Of a DNA stretch of 64,000 bases, positions 19,211-27,700 are shown one piece after another. The notes beneath the pieces were generated by a model, which was not told the DNA's origin, ran no database searches, and saw only the letters and a program-made list of their open reading frames with translations. A program made the translations under genes and the position numbers. Origin of the DNA: Prevotella jejuni (GTDB lineage: Bacteria > Bacteroidota > Bacteroidia > Bacteroidales > Bacteroidaceae). Within the stretch, counting starts at the first letter, position 1. Each line of letters begins with the position of its first letter. The stretch lies in contig NZ_FZNZ01000009.1 of NCBI RefSeq assembly GCF_900187995.1, positions 50,707 through 114,706 on the forward strand, read 5' to 3'.

Positions 19211-19751
19211 TCTATATGATATAATAGACAAGTTGCCATCTAACAAACAATTACTGTTTGGTATAAGTTGCGTGTATAGAATGGAGACTTATCTTCATAA
19301 ATATTTTGTAAACAAAGAATTGACATCTTTTCTCATTAGATTAATAGATGATATATTCTTTCAATGTACGTCTGAGAGATTTAAGAACATAGCAGATACT
19401 ATCTCTTTAGATAAAGAAAAGTATATAGAAGAATATATTCCTGATACAGATGATGATGGAAATTGTGTTGCAGTTCTTGCTCAAAATGCAATGATAGCAT
19501 TGTCATATTGCTTAAACTTTATAAACGAAGAGGATGTAACTGCTATAGAGTACTGTAGCAAAAAGATGATTGAGACTGTAGATATCTATGCGTTAAGTGC
19601 GTTACAGATAGATAGCTCCGATGCTCTTGTCTCGCAAGAAAAGACAATTCAATTACGTATATTGAATATGATAAAGAATATGAATTGTCACATTAATGAT
19701 AATGATATTGACGGTTATAGAAAGCAACTTGAACAATATAAAATGACCTGA
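19200..19751 (+). CDS. DUF416 (YjaG)-like protein (183 aa)
   Basis: The start LPSNKQLLFGISCVYRME resembles the DUF416 opening (LPxWKQxxFxxxxxERM). The middle AVLAQNAMIALSYCLNF and the end VSQEKTIQLRILNMIKN ... DIDGYRKQLE also follow that family (VxxEQxxQxxIxxxI). DUF416 members occur as immunity-like genes in toxin loci. It is the downstream member of an overlapping pair. Confidence 0.6.
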   Translation: MRDNLYDIIDKLPSNKQLLFGISCVYRMETYLHKYFVNKELTSFLIRLIDDIFFQCTSERFKNIADTISLDKEKYIEEYIPDTDDDGNCVAVLAQNAMIALSYCLNFINEEDVTAIEYCSKKMIETVDIYALSALQIDSSDALVSQEKTIQLRILNMIKNMNCHINDNDIDGYRKQLEQYKMT

Positions 19752-19852
19752 CTCGGTGAAAACTATGGTAGCGGTAGACAAAAGGAGGTAACGTCTTAAC
19801 AATAAAACTGTCCACTACACAGTATCAATGAGTTCTGTCACTTTCGTATGGA

Positions 19853-20206
19853 ATGGTAGTAAAAATGAGAAAAAACCAAGTGAAACAAAGTACAGGATTG
19901 GAGGCAGAAACTAAAGACCTCCTTACAAAGAATATGAATGATGAAGAGGAAGATACCTTTTGCTATAAATTAATAGAAGAAGGAGTTTATGATGTTAACA
20001 AGTTAAAGCGTATCATCGAATATGCTTCGACCAACAAGAATATAGACAAAGAGGCTCTCAAGTGGATAATTAACTGTGTAGACAGATGTTATATCTATCA
20101 CAAGGATGAGCATGATTATTATACCATAAAGAATTACTCAATAGAAGAAGAGAATATGTGGGAGGGTGTATGGAAAGAAAGACTACTACAGGCATTAAAC
20201 GAGTGA
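19853..20206 (+). CDS. Hypothetical protein, immunity-cassette type (117 aa)
   Basis: Unknown family: 117 highly charged, helical residues (EEEDTFCYKLIEEGVYDVNK, LKRIIEYASTNKNIDKEALK) ending WEGVWKERLLQALNE. A second ATG four codons in is possible. It is the last gene of the array before the Rhs relic at 20423. Confidence 0.6.
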   Translation: MVVKMRKNQVKQSTGLEAETKDLLTKNMNDEEEDTFCYKLIEEGVYDVNKLKRIIEYASTNKNIDKEALKWIINCVDRCYIYHKDEHDYYTIKNYSIEEENMWEGVWKERLLQALNE

Positions 20207-20422
20207 ACCGGTAGAGAACCTTGTCGAGTGGTTGCATGAAGATGTTTTATACACGTTCATTACAAAACATAAAATGGTGAACGCTATACTATCATCACCG
20301 ATTATATGGGGCACCCTGTGGAGGTACATAGCGTTTATAGCCATGTTGGTTGATAAACAGACTATGATATATACAGTAGTCTCCATAACCTTAACGCCCA
20401 TAGGGACCTCATTATTTCCCGC

Positions 20423-20503
20423 CAGTTAGGGCAGTGTGAGGATGAAGAGACATGCCTCTTACCACAATAGGTTCAGATATTACAATCCACCTGAGAAGGA
20501 TTA
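20423..20503 (+). pseudogene. Rhs core-end scrap, right edge
   Basis: It reads QLGQCEDEETCL and, after a one-base shift, YHNRFRYYNPPEKD then stop. This is the GQYEDEETGLYYNRFRYYxPE signature of the Rhs-associated core with two point changes and a frameshift. Confidence 0.75.
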
Positions 20504-20889
20504 AGCAACTCAACAGTGCTTAGCCGTTTCCCTTTTGTCCATCAAGCTCAGAGGACCACTGCCACAGTTAGGTTGACTAACTCCCAATTGAATTGACTGC
20601 CTCTAAGGTTGTAAGTATATAAAATCTTTACTTTCTCAATGCCTCACCCAAAGTCACGCATAAATTAAACTCAACTTTCTTATTTTCAAAAGACACTGTA
20701 TGATGGCACAAAACATGATGAAATAAGGACTAAATGATATAAACCAAAGGGATATTAATATCTCAAATAAGCCTATAGGGAATGCATCTATTAGAAAGAA
20801 GCTGTGAATATATTTTACATTAATCACAAAGCCTCTAAATGCTATTACCAAGTTCTATTAAATCCTTTGCAATATTTTTATTCAAATAG

Positions 20890-20920
20890 TTGCGCCGTAT
20901 TGAATATTATTATATATTTG
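20890..20920 (+). promoter_or_regulatory. Promoter of the GLPGLI-barrel pair
   Basis: TTG (20890-20892) is followed after 20 bp by TATATTTG (20913-20920). The predicted transcript starts about 75 nt before the ATG at 21001. Confidence 0.45.
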
Positions 20921-21000
20921 CAATATCTTTATCAATGAGACCTATAAAGAAAAGAGACTAATGGACAGTGGATTATCTCTAAACACGTTAATCAAAAATA

Positions 21001-21762
21001 ATGATTATGAAATTATACGCTTTCTGTATCACATTCATGTTGTCACTGCTTAGTTGCTTTGGACAAGAGACACATATCATCGAACCGAGCATACTCGAGA
21101 TCAGTTATCACACAAAGTATCTTAACAGTTATGATGACTATGCGCTTAGGATAGGGAAAAATGTAAATGAATACTTTAGCTATCATACTTTGCGCTTCGA
21201 TTCCTTAGGGAGCAACCCTGAGACAGCTTTGGCGATAATTAATGAAAAGATAAAAGCTGCTCGCAATAATAATAAGACTACCCATAAGGTAGAAAGTCCT
21301 GGTCATGGTGACTATCTTTATAGAAATCTTGAAGAAGGAAAAATGACAACCTACACACAGGTTTGGGACTCTCATTATAAGATAACAGAAGACATACCCA
21401 CACCGGAATGGGTTATTCACGAAGACAGTACACGAAGTGTCATAGGCTTTAATTGCACGATGGCGACCACACATTTCCGTGGACGAGACTGGAAGGTGTG
21501 GTTCAGTGAGGAGATTCCTTTACCGCTCGGTCCGTGGAAATTAGGTGGACTACCAGGTTTAATCTTAGCTGCACATTGCGATGGCTATTTAGACATAATT
21601 GCAAGTAGCATTAAAAGAGAACAGTTGTCACCTGTCAAGTTTTATAATTTCTGGGAGAAAAAGTATAAGGATATAGACCGGCTCTCTTATTTAAAAAAGG
21701 CTTCAGACCCTACGATCTATCCAAAGAATACAACCTTTTTTCCAAAAATGGAGTTAGAATAA
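21001..21762 (+). CDS. GLPGLI family secreted protein
   Basis: The protein has 253 residues with an N-terminal signal (MIMKLYAFCITFMLSLLSCF, likely cut near FGQ). The diagnostic LPLGPWKLGGLPGLILAAHC lies around residues 178-200. GLPGLI proteins are Bacteroidetes-specific, periplasmic or surface proteins of unknown activity, usually paired with an outer-membrane barrel. The next gene, 10 bp downstream, is such a barrel. ATG at 21007 is an equally good start. Confidence 0.9.
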   Translation: MIMKLYAFCITFMLSLLSCFGQETHIIEPSILEISYHTKYLNSYDDYALRIGKNVNEYFSYHTLRFDSLGSNPETALAIINEKIKAARNNNKTTHKVESPGHGDYLYRNLEEGKMTTYTQVWDSHYKITEDIPTPEWVIHEDSTRSVIGFNCTMATTHFRGRDWKVWFSEEIPLPLGPWKLGGLPGLILAAHCDGYLDIIASSIKREQLSPVKFYNFWEKKYKDIDRLSYLKKASDPTIYPKNTTFFPKMELE

Positions 21763-21772
21763 GATATTACTA

Positions 21773-24325
21773 ATGAAGAAATATATTACCTTATGTTTAC
21801 TTATCCTACTTGTACAGTCAATAAGTGCACAGAGGATAGTGGAAGGTGTCGTTACTGACGTAGGAGGACACCCTGTGTCTGCAGCTATTATCAAGACTGT
21901 AGATGCAACCACAAAAAAGACATTACATTTCTGTCAGACAGATACTAAAGGGAAATTTACTATCACAGCGCAAGAAGGTAATATTCTATCTATTTCAGCA
22001 ATAAGCTATAAAAAGCAGGAACTAAAGGTTACAATGGATATGCCTGCACAGCATATCACTTTAGAGGAAGATACGAAAACCTTATCGGAGATAACTGTAA
22101 AGGCAAAACCAATTAAGATAAAAGGCGATACCATTCAATATCTACTCACTACCTATAAAAAAGAAGGAGACCGAACATTAGCTGACGTTCTTGCGCGTGT
22201 CCCGGGCTTTGATGTGAATAAAGAGAATGGCGAGATACAATACGAAGGTAAGTCTATCAGTAACTTCTATATAGAAGGTATGAATCTGATGGGAGGGAAA
22301 TATGGTTTGGCAACAAAGTCATTGCCCCAAGATGACGTCGCAACAGTAGAAGTAATGAAGCATCATCAACCTATCCGTGTGTTAGATGATTTTACTTATT
22401 CTGACGATAACGCTATCAATATTAAGATGAAACAAGGAGCCAAGGCACGCTGGATGACGACCTACAGCGGTGGCATAGGGCTAAAGAGTCATGGAGGATT
22501 GTGGAATTTTGAGACCTTTGCCATGCGCCTGAAGCCTTCTTTTCAGACAATTCTCACCTATAAGACAAATAATATAGGTAAGAATATAAGGAGAGAGACG
22601 GACAAACTTTTAAGTTTTGATGAGCTACAAAGTCCTTTGTCAGCTATGCTCGCCCTTCCTTCTCCATCGCCTTTATTGCTCAAAGGGCGTTCATTATTTA
22701 ACCGCTCACATGCTGTTAGTTTGAATGCGCTACAGCGTATAGACGAAAATTCTCAGGTAAGCGTGCAGGTTACATTTGCCAATGACCGCAATGAGGCTAC
22801 CTCTTTGCGCCATTCAGACTTTTATACGAATAGCGGTATAAAGACAATAGAAAACAGAAAACAGTATTTGGAGAAAAGTAATGACCTCTTTGCAAAGATA
22901 AAATACGAGAATAACGCTAAAAACCACTATCTTAAAAATGAGCTTTCTGGTGACTTTTCTTGGAACAAACAATGGCTGAATGAACAGGGGACAAATCCGC
23001 ACATGATGATGGGTAATCTTCCGATTTATACATTAAAAGATAATTTCAGTATAATGAAGAAATATGGTAAACGCCTTGTTACTCTGCAATCAAAGAATAT
23101 AATGGATATACGCCCGCAACAACTATATGTCGATTCGCTGGTGCAGTCTATTAATCAACATTACTATGAAACGAATACAGACGTAAGAGGAAGTTTCAGA
23201 ATAGGTAGGTTTATTCTATCAGGACAAATAGGAGTAAATGCAGGAGAACACCGCTTTACTTCTGATTTAGTGGGAGTTCCAGATAGCGTAGGGCTGCTTA
23301 TGGGTAAAAGTAGTTTTACCTTTGCGAGATTCTATGCCACACCAAGCGTAGAATATATAGTGAGAGACTTAGACTTTATGTTATCGGGTGATATGTCGTA
23401 CAACCATTATAAGTATAGTTTAGATAATGGTCAGTCTAAAGTTTTATTCTCCCCTAACCTCCGTATAAGATGGAAAGCCACAGCATCATGGACATTCTCG
23501 GCTGATGCATCCATTAATACAATGCAGATTAATGCTGCCCAATTTTATCCAACTTTGGTACTGCAAGATTATCAATATATAAATAAAGGTCTGGCAGGCT
23601 ATAATCTAAACAAAGAGAAAAGCGTAGGAATAGGAGTTGTTTATAGCGATGCTCTGAAAGGCACTTCTATACGATTACGCATAACAAAGTCGTTTGGAAA
23701 CTCTCCTTATACATCAACTCAAGATTTTGTGGGCAACTATATCGTAGAATCACTGACACAAGGAGACACGAAGTACAATAGTTGGAATATGTTCCTAATG
23801 GGTTCACAAGGCATAGGCTTCTTAAAAGGAAAGCTAAATGTAAAGGCGTTATATAATGCCATAAATAGTTATATGGTTCAGAATAGCCAACGAATGCCTT
23901 ACGACACAAAGAACTTAAATATAACCTCTAACCTTGATATAGGTTTAATAAAGGGTGTAGATTTAAATTATAAACTTACTTATGGCTTTCATCAGATGAA
24001 GATGCCTGCTTTCGGAAAGACGTCTAACCTAAATAGTTGGAAGCATGAGGGAAGCCTTAGAATACCTCTTTGTAAGATTTTAAGTATGGAAACTTTGACG
24101 GAATACTATCATAACGAGGTAGCACAAAAGAAGTTTAAGGATATGTTCTTTCAAGACTTCACTTTGATATTTAAAGCCAAACACTTCGACTTAAGTCTTG
24201 CGTGGAACAATGTCTTTAATAATAAAAGTTATAGCTATGGGCTTAACAATACGCTTTCAAGTAGCTTTAGCAATCAAGATATTAGAGGTAGAGAGCTGAT
24301 GCTTAGTTTCTATTACAAACCTTGA
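21773..24325 (+). CDS. TonB-dependent-receptor-like outer-membrane barrel, GLPGLI partner
   Basis: The 850-residue protein begins with signal MKKYITLCLLILLVQSISAQ, then a carboxypeptidase-regulatory-like domain (GVVTDVGGHPVSAAII ... TDTKGKFTI). A plug-like part follows (LADVLARVPGFDVNKENGE ... IQYEGKSISNFYIEGMNLMG). The rest is a long beta-barrel ending in an alternating aromatic strand (ELMLSFYYKP). It lacks a clear TonB box and SusC length. Pairing with GLPGLI suggests a joint role at the outer membrane, substrate unknown. Confidence 0.85.
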   Translation: MKKYITLCLLILLVQSISAQRIVEGVVTDVGGHPVSAAIIKTVDATTKKTLHFCQTDTKGKFTITAQEGNILSISAISYKKQELKVTMDMPAQHITLEEDTKTLSEITVKAKPIKIKGDTIQYLLTTYKKEGDRTLADVLARVPGFDVNKENGEIQYEGKSISNFYIEGMNLMGGKYGLATKSLPQDDVATVEVMKHHQPIRVLDDFTYSDDNAINIKMKQGAKARWMTTYSGGIGLKSHGGLWNFETFAMRLKPSFQTILTYKTNNIGKNIRRETDKLLSFDELQSPLSAMLALPSPSPLLLKGRSLFNRSHAVSLNALQRIDENSQVSVQVTFANDRNEATSLRHSDFYTNSGIKTIENRKQYLEKSNDLFAKIKYENNAKNHYLKNELSGDFSWNKQWLNEQGTNPHMMMGNLPIYTLKDNFSIMKKYGKRLVTLQSKNIMDIRPQQLYVDSLVQSINQHYYETNTDVRGSFRIGRFILSGQIGVNAGEHRFTSDLVGVPDSVGLLMGKSSFTFARFYATPSVEYIVRDLDFMLSGDMSYNHYKYSLDNGQSKVLFSPNLRIRWKATASWTFSADASINTMQINAAQFYPTLVLQDYQYINKGLAGYNLNKEKSVGIGVVYSDALKGTSIRLRITKSFGNSPYTSTQDFVGNYIVESLTQGDTKYNSWNMFLMGSQGIGFLKGKLNVKALYNAINSYMVQNSQRMPYDTKNLNITSNLDIGLIKGVDLNYKLTYGFHQMKMPAFGKTSNLNSWKHEGSLRIPLCKILSMETLTEYYHNEVAQKKFKDMFFQDFTLIFKAKHFDLSLAWNNVFNNKSYSYGLNNTLSSSFSNQDIRGRELMLSFYYKP

Positions 24326-24770
24326 CAACTAAGTTGAATGATACTACATAAATAAATTTACTAAAAGTTGAGATATATTAGACACAATTGTCATAGTACT
24401 GATGGGCTTACAACCGATTATTTTCAGAAGCACCATCAGGCCATATTTTTCTGTCAAATTTGAACAAAGAAGACCTAAATCGAAGCTTAATAGTAAAGAA
24501 GACTTAAAAGTCTAAAGAGAATAAACATTACAGTCATATTAGCAGATGTTCCAACTTCATCAAGGTGTCAATCAAAGTCACCCATAGATAAAACATAACT
24601 AACTGATCTACAAGATACGCTGTATGATGGCACAGAAACATAATGACGCCAAGGCTTGACTAATCTCAGGCGAATAGTATGCCCCCTAATCTCGTTAGTA
24701 TATATTGTTATTTCAGTAAGGTATGAGGTTTCTAAAAGGCTGAATGAGCCAGACAAAAGGAATTACCCCC
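24326..24770. other. Intergenic between GLPGLI pair and Hhe-type gene
   Basis: The two flanking genes converge here. I see no strong hairpin. The string ctgtatgatggcaca near 24620 repeats one near 20697. That marks shared decayed sequence on both sides of the GLPGLI pair. No gene is supported. Confidence 0.45.
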
Positions 24771-27700
24771 TTATTCTGGTAGCCTTACAAAGCCATCAGC
24801 CTCTAAAATACTCTTTGAACTTAAAAGTGCTTCTAAGCCCTCTTTTAATGCTTGATCTACCTTAGAGCCACGACGCGAAAAACCCAACCTCTTTGCAACA
24901 AGAAGAGTCAGTGCATCGGTCTTGATAGAAAGCTGCTCTCGTACTGTGAGTATGATTGCATTCATTATTTCTATTAGAGGTATTTCTGTTATATCTCTTC
25001 CGTGAGCCTGTCTATATCCACTGAAAGAATCAGCACATGCTTTATCTGTCCACAATATCGTAGAGTTACCTATCTCTTGAACAAATAATAGCCTATCAGC
25101 AATGTCCTTAACCGAAGCCACCAAAGAAGAGGTAACTCTTGTAGTATCCCTATGTGCACAGATACATCGACATAAATACATCAATGTCATAGGCTGTTCG
25201 CATGCGAGTATCTTTTTTGCAAGAACCTCATCACTCATAGCATCAGTATCTTCCAAACCTTGATACGCATGATAGGCTTTCTCATTGTTTTCAATTTTCT
25301 CCACCTTTTCTTTTGTAACATCAAAGGTAGTATTCTTTACGAATGCCTTTTCTAACTTCCCGTTCTGCTGTAGTACCTTTTCAATACGTGCTATAACACG
25401 TTCAGGATTATTAATCCAATCGACACTCCACACACGCATTATCTTCCAACCAAGTAAGTTCAAAACAGTTGGTTGGACAATCTCTCTATCTCTTGTAGTC
25501 TGCGTATTATAATAGACCTCACCATCAAGTAAAATACCCATAGCATAATTGTCATTATTGACAGCATCTGCAATGGCCACATCAACCTTGAAATTTGAAC
25601 GCCCTACATTGGTATTTACTATATGGCCATGAGCCCTGAGTTCATCAGCAATCTGCTCAGAGATGATGTAGTCAGAGTTCTCCTTATGATTATTAGAAGT
25701 ATTAATCAGTACTTGTTGCTCCGCATACTCTAAGAAATGTTTCAACCCTTCTACACCTCGAGCTTTAGTACGTTTCAAATCAATCTGTGATGCTTTCAAA
25801 GACGAATAGACATTCATTTCTCTTCTGGCACGGCTTACTGCCACATTCAAACGCTTTTCTCCCCCATTATTATTTAGCGGTCCAAAGTTCATTGACACTC
25901 TGCCATCCTTATCTGGACCATAACCAATAGAGAATAAGATGATGTCACGCTCGTCACCCTGTACGTTTTCAAGGTTCTTTACAAAGATAGGCTCGTATAA
26001 TGCTTCAGCTGCTTCTCTCAGTTTCTTATCCTTGTCGAGCTTTTCAGTTAACAAGTCATCAATTAAGTTTTGTTGTACCTGACTGAATGCTATCACACCA
26101 ATACTATACTTTGTTTGGTCTTCACTCTGCAATCTTTTGACGATATCTTCTACGATAGTCTCAGCTTCCTTCTTATTAGAACGGCGTCCACCCTTATCAT
26201 ACACACCATCTACATAATAATACTTTACCTTCGTCGTTTGGTCATCAACAGATGGGAATGTGATAAGTTCACCATCATAATACTCATTATTAGAGAAGGC
26301 AATTAGCGATTCGTGCTTTGAACGATAATGCCAGTTCAACTGAAGTGATGGTATACCAAGACTATGGCAGTCATCAAGAATACTATCAAGATCATCGATA
26401 TCAGCTTCATCTTCACTAACACTTGTTGATAAGAAGAAACTTGTTGGAGGCATCTGCTTCGGATCACCTACTACTATTAAAGACTTGCCACGAGCAATTG
26501 CACCTATCGCCTCACTTGTAGGCATCTGTGAAGCCTCATCAAAGATAACAAGGTCGAACTTGCTTCGTGATAAATCTAAAAGCTGTGCCACAGACATAGG
26601 ACTCATCAGCATACATGGGCAAAGTCTTGGTAATAGTGTGTCAATATTATCAAACAAATCACGGAGCGAGACTCCTCTACCACCATTTGCAATGTTTCTA
26701 TTAAGGAAGCCAATAGGACTACTATTGTCTATACTGTCTGTCACATGGGGTACATTCGCAGCCAATCGAGCGTAAAGTTCCTTCTGACTGAGTAATTGAA
26801 ACTCTTCTGTCAGTTTTTTGTAGCGTGAGATTGTCTCGTCAAAGATTGTTCCTTCAAAGGTTCGTAAGACCTGTGACGACGCTATCTTCTCACAGGCAAA
26901 ACTTCGGAAAACTCTCTTAAAGAAGGCATCCTTCAGTTTCTCGGCTGAAATTTCCTTATTTTCAATATATTGAGCGATGATGCCAAGACCATCAACCTCA
27001 AGCTCCGTCTTATAAGCACACCACTGATACCAATCTCGTGCTTCATCTGTATGCTGAAGCCAGTTATCGAGCTTCAGTACATAACACTTCAAGTCTTCAT
27101 GGGTAGGGAGCTTATCATCATCAAAACTTACAGCAAAATACGTATATATAACATCCTGTATTGTTACTATCTCATTATGTAATTGCTGATAATTTAACAC
27201 TTTAGAGAGGAAAGTATCAATATCTTGCTCAATAATAAAACTATTAAATTGCTTCAACTTAGTTAAGAAACTCCTTTTAGCAAAGAAGCGAGGTAGAAAC
27301 CACTTAGCCTTGATATTCCTCCACTCATTATATAACGCCTCACCATCTTGAGATAACACTTCATCATTGCAATCTCTTAGTAATTCAGCTTTTATAACTT
27401 CAGCCTCCAAAAGCTTATGCCTTTCTTCATCACCCTTACGGAGTGTTTCAGATGCTGTTTTGAGTCGTGATGATAGGTATCCAACATTGGCAAGGTCGCC
27501 GTCTTCAATAGTAAGCCCAAGCAAAGGGTGTTTTGAAGGAGTCCCCGTAATACTAAGTACAGCCTGATACTTCTGACTCAATAGATGTGCATAATTATCC
27601 ATTTTCTCTATTCTGAACAGTTGCTTAAATGCAGCATCGTTCACATCTATATCAAGCTCTGGCCCATCTATGGATTCATATCTGATGATACAGTCAAATA

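Larger units (their letters stand above)
20207..21000. other. Right edge of the accessory array
   Basis: There is no intact gene. The segment holds the Rhs core relic (20423-20503). A string ctgtatgatggcaca (around 20697) recurs at about 24620 beyond the GLPGLI pair. A likely promoter of the GLPGLI gene lies at 20890-20920. Confidence 0.5.
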
